From contig NZ_JTLI01000006.1 of the NCBI RefSeq assembly GCF_000799075.1, forward strand, positions 1 to 64,000: a stretch of 64,000 nt of DNA, given 5' to 3'. Within the stretch, counting starts at the first letter, position 1. Each line of letters starts with the position of its first letter. This stretch comes from Cetobacterium sp. ZOR0034. Lineage in GTDB: Bacteria; Fusobacteriota; Fusobacteriia; Fusobacteriales; Fusobacteriaceae. Below, piece after piece: positions 37,003-45,738 of this stretch. Under the pieces are notes generated by a model, which made no database searches, had not been told where the DNA came from, and worked only from the letters and a program-made list of their open reading frames with translations. Made by a program: the position numbers and the translations under genes.

Positions 37003-37833
37003 ATGAGATTTAAAAAAATGCAAGGTGCAGGCAATGATTTTATACTATTAGATGGGATAAGAAATACTTATGAAGACTATTCAAAAATAGCTAAAAAGCT
37101 TTGTGATAGACGTTATGGTATTGGTGGCGATGGATTAATGGTAGCAGAGAAGAGTGAAATTGCAGATATAAAAATGGTGTACTATAATTCAGATGGGTCA
37201 AAAGGTGAAATGTGTGGAAATGGAATTAGATGTTTTTCGAAATTTGTATATGAAGAGAAACTTGTAGATACTGATGAGATAAAAATAGAAACGGGTGATG
37301 GAGTAAAAACATCATATTTAAAAATAGAAAAAGATATTGTCAAAGAGGTTACTATTTACATGGGAAAAGCAAGAATGACTCCAAAAGAGATTCCTGTTGA
37401 TTCAAATTCTAAAAATATATTAAGAGAGATAATTAGTGTAGGTGGAGAAGAGTTTGAATACTCAGCAGTGCTGATAGGAGTTCCACATGCAGTTATAATA
37501 AAAGATAATTTAGAGAGAGTTGATGTAAATAAAGTTGGAGAAGAGATGGAAAAACATAAAGTATTTCCAAAGAGAATTAATGTAAACTTCATAGAGATTT
37601 TAGATAAAAAAAGATTAAAAATAAAAACGTGGGAGAGAGGTGCTGGAAGAACACTAGCGTGTGGAACGGGTTCTTGTTCAGGAGCGTATATAGCCAATTT
37701 GTTAGATTTGGTAGATGAAGAGGTTATGGTAGAAACAGAGGGTGGAGTGTTAAAAATTAAGATAGATGGAGAAGATATCTTTATGACAGGAGCAGCAGAG
37801 ACCACATTTAAAGGAGAGATAGAATGGGAATAG
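37003..37833 (+). CDS. dapF: diaminopimelate epimerase
   Basis: Converts LL- to meso-diaminopimelate for lysine and peptidoglycan. It has 276 residues. The two catalytic cysteines are in E-M-C-G-N-G-I-R-C (near residue 71) and A-C-G-T-G-S-C (near 220). The N terminus is F-K-K-M-Q-G-A-G-N-D-F. The frame opens at a TTG at 36997, but GAGGTG is properly placed for the ATG at 37003. The end overlaps the next gene by 10 bases. Confidence 0.96.
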   Translation: MRFKKMQGAGNDFILLDGIRNTYEDYSKIAKKLCDRRYGIGGDGLMVAEKSEIADIKMVYYNSDGSKGEMCGNGIRCFSKFVYEEKLVDTDEIKIETGDGVKTSYLKIEKDIVKEVTIYMGKARMTPKEIPVDSNSKNILREIISVGGEEFEYSAVLIGVPHAVIIKDNLERVDVNKVGEEMEKHKVFPKRINVNFIEILDKKRLKIKTWERGAGRTLACGTGSCSGAYIANLLDLVDEEVMVETEGGVLKIKIDGEDIFMTGAAETTFKGEIEWE

Positions 37834-39122
37834 CAGAAAAAATTGTATTTATAATATTTTTGATTTTAATAAGTGCCTTTTTCTCAATGGCAGAGATATC
37901 ATTAGCAGGAGCTAGAAAAATAAAGTTGCAACTTCTAGTTGATGAGGGAAATTTTAATGCGAAAAAAGTAATAGATTTACAAAGTAATCCGGGGAATTTT
38001 TTTACTACAGTTCAAATAGGGTTAAATATTGTAGCGATATTAGCCGGGATAATAGGAGATGGTATTTTATCACCTATTTTAAATAAATATATTTCAAATC
38101 CAACAGTTGCATTTTTAATATCATTTGCTTTTGTAACAGGTGCATTTGTTGAATTTGCAGATTTGATTCCTAAAAGATTAGCGATGGTTTATCCTGAAAA
38201 GATAGCGGTAACTTTGGTGAATCCAATGAGTTTAACAATAAAATTATTAACACCTATTGTATGGGTTTTTAATGGAGTCGCAAATATGGTATTTAAAATT
38301 TTTGATACACCTATTTCAAGAGATGAATTGATAACTCATGATGATATATTTGCACTAGTAGATGCTGGAGCGGAAGCAGGAGTTGTTCATACAAAAGAAC
38401 ATCACTTGATAGAGAACGTTTTTGAGTTAGAGCAAAGATGGGTGTCATCAGCAATGACAACAAGAGATGAGATAGTTTATTTTACATTAGAAGAGACAGA
38501 AGAAAGTATAAAGCAAAAGATTGCAGAGTATCCTCATTCAAAGTTTTTGGTTTGTGAGAGTGATATCGATTCTATTTATGGTTATGTTGGATCAAAAGAT
38601 ATTCTTCCAAGAATTTTAAAAGGAGAATCAAGTGGCCTTCAAAATATAAAAGAGATTACAAATAGAAATATTTTGATTATACCAAATACTTTAACTTTAT
38701 CTGAAATGTTAGATAGATTTAATGAAGCTAGAGAAGATTTCGCGGTGATTTTAAATGAGTATGCTCATGTTGTTGGAGTGATAACTTTAAATGATGTTGT
38801 ATCTACTTTGATGGGAGATGTTGTATATCCGATGCAAGAGGAGTATATAATAAAAAGAGGCGATGGTTCTTGGTTGATAGATGGTGTTACGGCAATAGAA
38901 GATGTTAAAAAAGTTTTAGAGATAGAATCATTCCCAGAAGAGGATAGTTATGAAACTATAGCAGGATTTATGATGTATATGCTAAAAAGTATCCCTAAAA
39001 AGGGAGCACATATAGAATATAATGGATATAGTTTTGAAGTTGTAGATGTAGATAATTTTAAAATAGATCAGTTGTTAGTAATAAAAGAAGATAAAGAATT
39101 AAAAGAAAGTATTGATGAATAA
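37824..39122 (+). CDS. CorC/HlyC-family membrane protein (DUF21-CBS-CorC)
   Basis: A 432-residue protein with an N-terminal DUF21 membrane domain of four helices (residues 5-140; F-F-S-M-A-E-I-S-L near the start is the family motif), a pair of CBS domains (about 200-330; D-D-I-F-A-L-V-D-A-G-A-E-A-G precedes them) and a C-terminal CorC/HlyC FAD-fold-like domain ending near residue 425. Members are linked to Mg2+ or Co2+ efflux and metal homeostasis (CorC, MpfA); the true substrate here is not shown. It overlaps dapF and ends at a two-way terminator. Confidence 0.9.
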   Translation: MGIAEKIVFIIFLILISAFFSMAEISLAGARKIKLQLLVDEGNFNAKKVIDLQSNPGNFFTTVQIGLNIVAILAGIIGDGILSPILNKYISNPTVAFLISFAFVTGAFVEFADLIPKRLAMVYPEKIAVTLVNPMSLTIKLLTPIVWVFNGVANMVFKIFDTPISRDELITHDDIFALVDAGAEAGVVHTKEHHLIENVFELEQRWVSSAMTTRDEIVYFTLEETEESIKQKIAEYPHSKFLVCESDIDSIYGYVGSKDILPRILKGESSGLQNIKEITNRNILIIPNTLTLSEMLDRFNEAREDFAVILNEYAHVVGVITLNDVVSTLMGDVVYPMQEEYIIKRGDGSWLIDGVTAIEDVKKVLEIESFPEEDSYETIAGFMMYMLKSIPKKGAHIEYNGYSFEVVDVDNFKIDQLLVIKEDKELKESIDE

Positions 39123-39123
39123 T

Positions 39124-39160
39124 AAAAAAAGTGACCTTAAATTTTAAGGCCACTTTTTTT
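39124..39160. terminator. two-way terminator, CorC-like / malic enzyme
   Basis: AAAAAAAGTG-A-CCTTAA pairs with TTAAGG-C-CACTTTTTTT, with one A/C mismatch and a 3- to 4-base loop. Works for both converging genes. Confidence 0.85.
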
Positions 39161-39161
39161 A

Positions 39162-40337
39162 TTATCTAGTTATATTTTGTTCTTTAGCTATTCTTTTAAC
39201 CTCATCAGCTACAACTGTAGCAACTCTAGGATCAAAAGCATTAGGAATAACATATTCAGAAGTTAGTTCCTCTTCAGAAACAAGCTTAGCAATTCCAACA
39301 GCAGCAGCAATCTTCATCTCTTCTGTTATTTTTTTAGCTTTAGCATCTAAAGCTCCTCTGAAGATTCCAGGGAAAGCTAAAACGTTATTAACTTGATTAG
39401 GATAATCAGATCTTCCTGTACCAACTATTCTAGCACCTCCAGCAATTGCATCTTCGGGCATGATTTCAGGATTTGGATTAGCCATAGCAAAAACTATAGA
39501 ATCTTTGTTCATAGTTTTAACCATCTCAATTGAAAGAATATTAGCCGCAGAAACTCCAATAAATACATCTCTACCCTCAACTGCTTCCTTTAAACTTCCT
39601 TTGATGTTATTAGGATTTGTAATATCAGCAATTTCTGATTTTAAGAAGTTGTATTGAGCTTTATTATCTCTAGTTATTATACCATCAATATCATTAACAA
39701 CGATATCTTTGGCACCCATTTTGATAAGAAGCTTGATAATAGAACTTCCAGCAGCTCCAGCACCACTAACAACAAATTTAGCAGTTTCAAATGATTTGTT
39801 AACTAACTTGAAAGAGTTGATAAGAGCAGCAACAACAACAATTGCAGTTCCATGTTGATCATCGTGGAAAACAGGGATATTTAGTTCCTCTTTAAGTCTA
39901 GTTTCAATCTCTACACATCTAGGAGCAGAGATATCTTCAAGATTTATTCCACCAAATCCAGGAGCTATAAGTTTAACTGCCTTTATAATCTCCTCTGTAT
40001 CTTGAGTATCTAAACATATTGGGAAAGCATCTACTCCAGCGAATTGTTTAAAGAGAATAGCTTTTCCCTCCATAACAGGAAGCGCAGCCTCAGGACCGAT
40101 ATTTCCTAAACCTAAAACAGCAGAACCATCAGTTACAACAGCAACCATATTTCCTTTTGATGTGTATTTATAAACATTCTCTACATCTTCTTTAATTGCC
40201 ATACAAGGTGCTGCAACTCCTGGAGAATAAGCAAGACTTAACTCCTCTTTATTTGTGACAGCCACCTTTGAAATCACTTCGATTTTTCCTAAGTGAGCTT
40301 CATGTAATTCTAAAGATTTTTCAAAAACTGTAGACAT
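39162..40337 (-). CDS. NAD(P)-dependent malic enzyme
   Basis: Oxidative decarboxylation of malate to pyruvate and CO2, 391 residues, the short bacterial form. The malate site is in S-P-G-V-A-A-P-C near residue 36, the catalytic Lys/Asp region in V-T-D-G-S-A-V-L-G-L-G-N-I-G and V-F-H-D-D-Q-H-G-T-A-I, and the Rossmann loop is V-S-G-A-G-A-A-G. I cannot decide NAD against NADP by eye. It is the last gene of a - strand unit after the two fumarase subunits, so the three would turn fumarate into pyruvate. Confidence 0.94.
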   Translation of the reverse strand: MSTVFEKSLELHEAHLGKIEVISKVAVTNKEELSLAYSPGVAAPCMAIKEDVENVYKYTSKGNMVAVVTDGSAVLGLGNIGPEAALPVMEGKAILFKQFAGVDAFPICLDTQDTEEIIKAVKLIAPGFGGINLEDISAPRCVEIETRLKEELNIPVFHDDQHGTAIVVVAALINSFKLVNKSFETAKFVVSGAGAAGSSIIKLLIKMGAKDIVVNDIDGIITRDNKAQYNFLKSEIADITNPNNIKGSLKEAVEGRDVFIGVSAANILSIEMVKTMNKDSIVFAMANPNPEIMPEDAIAGGARIVGTGRSDYPNQVNNVLAFPGIFRGALDAKAKKITEEMKIAAAVGIAKLVSEEELTSEYVIPNAFDPRVATVVADEVKRIAKEQNITR

Positions 40338-40372
40338 AAAAATTACCCCTTTAATTAAATTTATTTTATTAT

Positions 40373-40915
40373 TTATTTTGAGCTATTTCTAGCAATTTCG
40401 TATAAATCATTTCCTTCCGTATCGTTTATAACAATAGCGGGGAAATCAACAACCTCAAGTTTTCTAATAGCTTCGGCACCTAAATCTTCATAAGCGATAA
40501 TTTCACTGCTTTTAACAGATTTAGCTATAAGAGCAGCAGCACCACCAACTGCAGCAAAATAGATAGCACTATTTTTAACAATGGAATCTCTAACTTTTTG
40601 GTCTCTAGCACCTTTTCCAATCATTCCTTTAAGACCTTGGTCTAAAATTTCAGGAGAGTAAGAATCCATTCTATAACTAGTAGTAGGTCCACAGCTTCCA
40701 ATTGGTTGACCAGGTTTTGCTGGAGTAGGACCAGCATAATATATTATTTGACCTTTCACATCGAAAGGTAACTCTTTACCTTCTTCTAGAAGTTTAACTA
40801 GTCTAGCATGTGCAGCATCTCTAGCAGTATATATAGTTCCTGTAATAGAAACGGCATCACCAGATTTTAATTTTTTAATATCTTCATCTCTTAGTGGAGT
40901 AGTTAGTTTAATCAT
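40373..40915 (-). CDS. class I fumarate hydratase, beta subunit
   Basis: A 180-residue C-terminal subunit of an iron-sulfur hydro-lyase (Fumerase_C family). Conserved G-P-T-P (near residue 68), G-S-C-G-P-T-T-S-Y-R-M-D (near 83) and the G-K-G domain end with A-V-G-G-A-A-A-L. The E. coli counterparts are the C-terminal half of FumA/B and TtdB (tartrate dehydratase), so tartrate is an alternative substrate. The start overlaps the alpha stop in ATGA, so the two subunits are coupled. Confidence 0.9.
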   Translation of the reverse strand: MIKLTTPLRDEDIKKLKSGDAVSITGTIYTARDAAHARLVKLLEEGKELPFDVKGQIIYYAGPTPAKPGQPIGSCGPTTSYRMDSYSPEILDQGLKGMIGKGARDQKVRDSIVKNSAIYFAAVGGAAALIAKSVKSSEIIAYEDLGAEAIRKLEVVDFPAIVINDTEGNDLYEIARNSSK

Positions 40916-41754
40916 AATGTAACCTCCTTGTGTCTAGCGGCATGACAGTTCAAATTAACAGCAACAGGTAAAGAAGCGAAGTGGCAAGCTTGAGTTTCAA
41001 CTTTGACAGCTAATGCTGTAGTTTTTCCACCAAGACCTTGAGGGCCAACATTTGTATTGTTAATTAATTCTAAAAGTTCTGCTTCTAAAGCGCCAGCAAT
41101 TGGATCAGGATTAATATCGTCAATCTCTCTTAAAAGTGCTTCTTTAGCTAGTTCAGCACATCTTTCAAAGTTTCCACCGATTCCAACACCAACAATGATA
41201 GGGGGACAAGGATTTCCACCAGCATTTTTGATACTATCTACTACGAATTTTTTAATACCTTCAACTCCATCAGCTGGCTTGAACATTTTTAAGGTACTCA
41301 TATTTTCAGAGCCTCCACCTTTAGGGGCAACTACTATTTTAACTTTATCTGAACCAGGGATAAGCTTAGTGTGAATAACTGCAGGAGTATTATCCTGAGT
41401 ATTTATTCTGTCAAGAGGATGTTTTATAACAGATTTTCTTAAATATCCATCTTTATATCCTTTAGCAACTCCAGCGTTTACAGCAGAGTAGATATCCCCA
41501 TTAATTTTTACTTCTGTTCCAATTTCTAAAAATACAACAACGAGACCAGTATCCTGACACATAGGAACATTATCTTTAGCAGCAATCTCATCATTCTCGA
41601 TGATTTGGCTTAAAATCACCTTACCTAATTCACTTGTTTCTGTAGTTTGACATTCTTTAATCTTGTTTAGAACGTCATTTCCAATGAAGTAGTTGGCTTC
41701 AATACAAAGTCTAGCCACCTCATTAGTAACTAAATCTAAATCTAGTACCTTCAT
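40912..41754 (-). CDS. class I fumarate hydratase, alpha subunit
   Basis: A 280-residue N-terminal subunit of the [4Fe-4S] hydro-lyase. Candidate cluster cysteines: M-C-Q-D-T-G (near residue 65), and [14 protein letters not shown] (near 185) and C-H-F-A-S-L-P-V (near 262). The position before the beta subunit and malic enzyme favours fumarase over tartrate dehydratase. AAGGAGG precedes the ATG. The oxygen-sensitive class I enzyme fits an anaerobe. Confidence 0.92.
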   Translation of the reverse strand: MKVLDLDLVTNEVARLCIEANYFIGNDVLNKIKECQTTETSELGKVILSQIIENDEIAAKDNVPMCQDTGLVVVFLEIGTEVKINGDIYSAVNAGVAKGYKDGYLRKSVIKHPLDRINTQDNTPAVIHTKLIPGSDKVKIVVAPKGGGSENMSTLKMFKPADGVEGIKKFVVDSIKNAGGNPCPPIIVGVGIGGNFERCAELAKEALLREIDDINPDPIAGALEAELLELINNTNVGPQGLGGKTTALAVKVETQACHFASLPVAVNLNCHAARHKEVTL

Positions 41755-41801
41755 TTTTTCCTCCTTAATTTCTGTGTATGCTTTTTGTCTATAAAATTAA
41801 A

Positions 41802-41848
41802 GAAAGGCACCATCTTTATTAAAAACAACAAAGAGGTACCTTCTTAAA
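41802..41848 (-). terminator. terminator of the PTS IIA gene
   Basis: AAGG-C-ACC-A-TCTTT pairs with AAAGA-GGT-A-CCTT across a 13-base loop, with one mismatch and one bulge. On the - strand a short T run follows. Confidence 0.55.
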
Positions 41849-41852
41849 AAAA

Positions 41853-42350
41853 TTACTTTTTGATTTTAACTCTCATTAAAAGGTCTCCTATTTTAACATC
41901 CCCAGAAGCAACAACTTCTAATGCTTCAACTTGGTCCATGTTAGCGATAATAACAGGAGTTTTAGTTGATTTAGCATTTTCTTTAATATAAGCTAAATCG
42001 TATTTAATAAGTTCATCTTTAACCTCTACAGTTGATCCAGGTTCAGCGACTCTAGTGAATCCTTCTCCGTTTAATTTTACTGTGTCAATACCAAAGTGAA
42101 CAATTAACTCAAGTCCGTTAGAAACTTCAAAACTAACTGCGTGGTTAGTAGCGAAAATATCAATTTCACCAGCTACAGGTGAGCATATAGCTCCCTCAGT
42201 AGGGTCGATTCCACATCCGTCTCCAATCATTTTTTGAGAGAAAGCGTCATCTGGTATTTCGCTTAAAGGAATAACTTTTCCGTTTAATGGTGAGTAAATA
42301 TTGAACCACTCATCCTCTTTTTTCTTTTTAAAGAAATCAAATAATCCCAT
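41853..42350 (-). CDS. crr: PTS glucose-type IIA component
   Basis: A 165-residue single-domain phosphocarrier of the glucose/sucrose PTS family. The phosphorylated histidine is in L-I-V-H-F-G-I-D-T-V near residue 90; the other active-site histidine is in A-T-N-H-A-V near 75. The N-terminal M-G-L-F-D-F-F-K-K resembles the amphipathic start of E. coli Crr. A TTG at 42368 would extend the frame but contains the ribosome site; the ATG at 42350 with AAGGAG is preferred. No IIBC gene is next to it, so it likely serves separate IIBC proteins. Confidence 0.9.
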   Translation of the reverse strand: MGLFDFFKKKKEDEWFNIYSPLNGKVIPLSEIPDDAFSQKMIGDGCGIDPTEGAICSPVAGEIDIFATNHAVSFEVSNGLELIVHFGIDTVKLNGEGFTRVAEPGSTVEVKDELIKYDLAYIKENAKSTKTPVIIANMDQVEALEVVASGDVKIGDLLMRVKIKK

Positions 42351-42611
42351 AGTCAAATCTCCTTTCAAATTAAATGCGAAACATATGTAGTATTATTTCA
42401 CATTTAGTTCATTAAATCAATAATATTTTTAAAGAAAAGCATACAAAGAATAAAAGAAAACTCTATGTACTATAAATAAATTATATCATAAGTATTAAAT
42501 ATTTTCCTAGAAAATTATTTATATTTTTTTGAACAATAAAAAAAACTTATGTGTTGATTAATTACATTAATAGTCGTTTACTTAAAAGAGTGAATGGAAA
42601 TTAAATAAAAC

Positions 42612-42640
42612 TTGACAAATTTAAAATAAAACTTTAATAT
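42612..42640 (+). promoter_or_regulatory. promoter of the purine permease gene
   Basis: TTGACA (42612-42617), a 17-base spacer and TAATAT (42635-42640), placed 18 bases before the riboswitch aptamer. The remaining 42369-42611 holds AT-rich sequence with no gene that I can see; it also contains the promoter region of the divergent PTS gene. Confidence 0.8.
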
Positions 42641-42657
42641 TGAAGTAAAGTTATATT

Positions 42658-42728
42658 TTGAACCATATATACTTCGAATACGGCGAAGAGTTTCTACGAG
42701 CTACCTTAAATAGCTTTCTATGGGTCAA
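42658..42728 (+). promoter_or_regulatory. guanine riboswitch (purine aptamer)
   Basis: P1 is TTGAACCATA (42658-42667) with TATGGGTCAA (42719-42728), one mismatch. P2 is CTTCG/CGAAG with loop AATACGG. P3 is GAGCTA/TAGCTT with loop CCTTAAA. Joining region 2/3 has GTTTCTAC. The base that pairs with the ligand (position 74 of xpt) is C at 42718, so guanine/hypoxanthine rather than adenine is expected. The gene it precedes is a purine permease. Confidence 0.95.
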
Positions 42729-42757
42729 AACTTAGATTTTTTATTTAAGTTTTTTTG

Positions 42758-42780
42758 ACCTGTTTACACAGGTTTTTTTT
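42758..42780 (+). terminator. riboswitch-controlled terminator
   Basis: ACCTGT (42758-42763) with ACAGGT (42768-42773), a 4-base loop and a run of eight T. TTTTGACC (42753-42760) can instead pair with GGTCAAAA (42723-42730), the 3' strand of P1, forming an antiterminator. Ligand binding would lock P1, free the terminator and switch the permease off. Confidence 0.9.
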
Positions 42781-42834
42781 ATTTTCAGAGTAAATAATAA
42801 TAAAAATATTTAAAATAAAATTTAGGAGGGAAAC

Positions 42835-44121
42835 ATGGAAAGATTGTTTCAATTAAAGGAACACGGAACAACAGTAAGACAGGAGATAATAGCAGGGGTT
42901 ACAACATTTTTAACAATGGCGTATATTATATTTGTTAATCCGTCAATCTTATCGATGACTGGAATGGATAAAGGAGCTTTAATAACTGTAACATGTTTAG
43001 CATCAGCAATAGGAACTGCGATAACAGCTTTTTGGGTTAACGCTCCATTAGCAATGGCACCAGGAATGGGATTAAATGCATTCTTTACTTTTACATTGGT
43101 TTTAGGAAACGGAGCGACTTGGGAGCAAGCTCTAGGAGTGGTATTTATATCTGGGGTTATATTCTTAGCATTAACATTCTCAGGATTAAGAGAGAAAATA
43201 ATTGATGCAATACCGGCAGAGTTAAGATTAGCTGTTGGTGCAGGAATAGGGTTGTTTATAGCGTTTTTAGGAATGCAAGGAATGGGACTTATAGTAAGTA
43301 ATCCAGCAACAATTGTAGCCTTAGGAAAATTTAATTTAAATGTAGTTTTAGGATTGATTGGATTTGCAATCATGGGATTATTAGAGATGAAAAAAGTAAA
43401 AGGTGGAATATTAATAGGAATTGTTACAACAACAGTTCTAGGAATAATATTTGGAGCGGTAGAACTACCTTCTCAAATAATTTCAATGCCACCGAGTCCA
43501 GCACCAATAGCTTTAAAGTTAGATGTTTTAGGAGCAATAAAACCGATATTCTTAGGATCGATATTCTCATTCATGTTTGTTGATTTATTTGATTCTTTAG
43601 GAACAATAATGGCTTGTGCTCACGAAGCAGAAATGATAGATGAAAAGGGTAAAATAAAGAATGTAAGCAAAATATTAGAAGCTGATGCGATAGCAACAGT
43701 AATTGGATCACTTTTAGGAACATCAACGACAACAACGTTCGTAGAATCTGCATCTGGAATAGCGGTAGGAGGAAGAACAGGTCTTACAGCACTAACAACA
43801 GCGATATTGTTTGCGGTATCATTATTCTTCTCACCAATCATTGGGGTAGTACCTGCATTTGCAACAGCACCAGCGCTTATATTAGTTGGAGTATATATGT
43901 TTAAAAATCTATTAGATATTGATTTCCATAATATAGAAGTAGCAATTCCATGTTTCTTAATAATAATAATGATGCCGTTGACTTATAGTATTTCAATTGG
44001 AATATCATTTGGATTTATATCTTACATAGTAGTTTCAGTATTTAGTGGAAAAGTTACAAATATAAAACCAATTATGTGGATAATTGGATTCTTCTCAGTT
44101 GTAGAATTAATGTTTAAATAA
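42835..44121 (+). CDS. NCS2-family guanine/hypoxanthine permease (AzgA-like)
   Basis: A 428-residue membrane transporter with 12 or more hydrophobic segments. The AzgA branch is indicated by T-V-R-Q-E-I-I-A-G-V-T-T-F-L-T-M-A-Y-I near residue 13, A-P-G-M-G-L-N-A-F-F near 74, F-L-x-D-L-F-D-S-L-G-T near 248 and T-S-T-T-T-T-F-V-E-S-A-S-G near 297. AGGAGG precedes the ATG. Control by a guanine riboswitch agrees with purine uptake. It stands alone between riboswitch and terminator. Confidence 0.95.
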   Translation: MERLFQLKEHGTTVRQEIIAGVTTFLTMAYIIFVNPSILSMTGMDKGALITVTCLASAIGTAITAFWVNAPLAMAPGMGLNAFFTFTLVLGNGATWEQALGVVFISGVIFLALTFSGLREKIIDAIPAELRLAVGAGIGLFIAFLGMQGMGLIVSNPATIVALGKFNLNVVLGLIGFAIMGLLEMKKVKGGILIGIVTTTVLGIIFGAVELPSQIISMPPSPAPIALKLDVLGAIKPIFLGSIFSFMFVDLFDSLGTIMACAHEAEMIDEKGKIKNVSKILEADAIATVIGSLLGTSTTTTFVESASGIAVGGRTGLTALTTAILFAVSLFFSPIIGVVPAFATAPALILVGVYMFKNLLDIDFHNIEVAIPCFLIIIMMPLTYSISIGISFGFISYIVVSVFSGKVTNIKPIMWIIGFFSVVELMFK

Positions 44122-44125
44122 TAAA

Positions 44126-44159
44126 AAAAGGAGTTTATCTTGAGTGATAAACTCCTTTT
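44126..44159. terminator. two-way terminator, purine permease / brnQ
   Basis: A 14-base perfect stem, AAAAGGAGTTTATC (44126-44139) with GATAAACTCCTTTT (44146-44159), and a 6-base loop, flanked by A and T runs. Confidence 0.9.
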
Positions 44160-44163
44160 CTAT

Positions 44164-45426
44164 TTAAGCTCTATTTTCTAAATTAATATTTTGCTCGTTT
44201 TTAAAAATCATACTTCCAAAGAAAGTTATTAAAGATGGCATAATCCATGGGAATCCAGCTTTAGCTAAAGGAATGAAGTTTAAATCAATTTTAAAAGTTT
44301 CTGCAATACTGATAATAAGCGTTACAGTTACGACAGCTTTGAACGTAAAGTGATTTTTAACTCCTAAAATATTTAATAAAATAAGCACGATAGTTACAGG
44401 ATATAGTATAACTAGAACAGGAACAGATAAACTAATAATGTAGTCCAATCCAGCAACAGAGAGTATTGTAGAGAAAATACACATACCTATAGCTATTTTT
44501 TTATATGAAATTTTAGTTAATTTTGAGAACCAATCACTAGCGAGAGCAACTAATCCAACAGAAGTAGTAAGACATGCAGCAGCAACGCAAATTCCAAAAG
44601 CGATTTTTCCAACATCTCCTAAAGTAAGCTGAGCAAGAGTCAGTGTTGTTTGCGCAGTAGTTAATCCCTTGATACTACTAATCTGTGCACCTAAATATAT
44701 TAAACTTAAATAAATAAAACCTAATCCTATAGCAGCTATAAAACCAGCATTACTTAAAAACATTTTTTGTTCATTTTTATCTTTTATACCTTTTCCTTCA
44801 AGTCCACTGATAATAATCACTCCGAATAAAACAGAAGCGAGAGCATCCATAGTCTGATAACCACTTATAAATCCATAAGAAAGAGGATTAGTTGAAATAG
44901 TGGATTCGACAGGTGTTCCTAGATTGCCAGTAATACCAAGTATAGTTATTAAAAATAGAATAAATAAAATAACTGGAGTAAGAAATTTTCCAAGAATATC
45001 AGTTATGCTAGATTCATTTAAAACTAAGAATAGAGTAATACCAAAAAATATTATTGAAGTGATGATTGCAATAATAGTTGGATTAGCATTTGGAAATAAA
45101 GGAAGAACTCCCATTTCAAATGTTGTAGAGCCAGTTCTTGGAATAGCGAATAGAGGACCAATAACTAATATCAATACAGTAGAATAAACAGTATTAAATT
45201 TAGTTGAAACTTTATTTGCAAACTCTTCAAGACTCCCAACTTTGGTAAAAGCTAAAATTCCTAATAATGGTAAACCAATTCCTGTAAGGAAAAATCCTAA
45301 ACCAGCTTGAAACCAATCTTGACCAACAGCAACTCCAACAGAAGGTGGGAATAGTAAGTTTCCAGCACCGAAAAACATAGAGAATAGGGCGAACCCTAAA
45401 ATTAATATCTCTTTCTTTTTGTTCAT
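44164..45426 (-). CDS. brnQ: branched-chain amino acid carrier BrnQ, copy 1
   Basis: LIV-II family carrier for Leu, Ile and Val with a cation, 420 residues and about 12 helices. Family features: F-S-M-F-F-G-A-G-N-L-L-F-P-P at residues 16-29, G-P-L-F-A-I-P-R-T near 92, and S-G-Y-Q-T-M-D-A-L-A near 212. It is closely similar along its whole length to the second copy at 49764-50996. Start at the ATG at 45426 after GGAGG; an upstream TTG would include the ribosome site. Elsewhere the family is Na+- or H+-coupled. Confidence 0.94.
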   Translation of the reverse strand: MNKKKEILILGFALFSMFFGAGNLLFPPSVGVAVGQDWFQAGLGFFLTGIGLPLLGILAFTKVGSLEEFANKVSTKFNTVYSTVLILVIGPLFAIPRTGSTTFEMGVLPLFPNANPTIIAIITSIIFFGITLFLVLNESSITDILGKFLTPVILFILFLITILGITGNLGTPVESTISTNPLSYGFISGYQTMDALASVLFGVIIISGLEGKGIKDKNEQKMFLSNAGFIAAIGLGFIYLSLIYLGAQISSIKGLTTAQTTLTLAQLTLGDVGKIAFGICVAAACLTTSVGLVALASDWFSKLTKISYKKIAIGMCIFSTILSVAGLDYIISLSVPVLVILYPVTIVLILLNILGVKNHFTFKAVVTVTLIISIAETFKIDLNFIPLAKAGFPWIMPSLITFFGSMIFKNEQNINLENRA

Positions 45427-45738
45427 TATAACCTCCAAAATTTAAGTATTATAGTATTAAAAAAATGTGTGTGTTTAAATAATTAGCAAAATTGTATCAA
45501 AAAAATGAAAAAAAAGCAAGTTTAAATATTTAAAATAAAGCATAAGTGTACTTAAAAAATAGTACATAGAACAGAAAAAACGTCAACTAAAAAGAGAAAC
45601 ATCAATAAAATCAAGCTTTTATAGTTTTAAAATACGAACAAAAAAATAAAAAAATTGTTATCTACTAAATAAAAATAATAAATGCTAGGATTATAGATAA
45701 GAAATATACTTAAAAAATAAGCAGTCAAGGAGGCAAAA
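45427..45738. promoter_or_regulatory. divergent control region with a TGTACT-N8-AGTACA dyad
   Basis: 312 AT-rich bases between brnQ (- strand) and the alanine symporter (+ strand). The only clear element is an inverted repeat, TGTACT (45547-45552) and AGTACA (45561-45566), 8 bases apart, about 120 bases from one start and 170 from the other. On the brnQ side, TATAAT is present about 25 bases before the ribosome site. No gene is seen. The dyad is offered as a candidate operator. Confidence 0.35.

Noticed and set aside
42849-43373. 174-codon open frame antisense to the purine permease gene
   Set aside because: Shadow of a well-supported gene; no ribosome site or protein-like motif.
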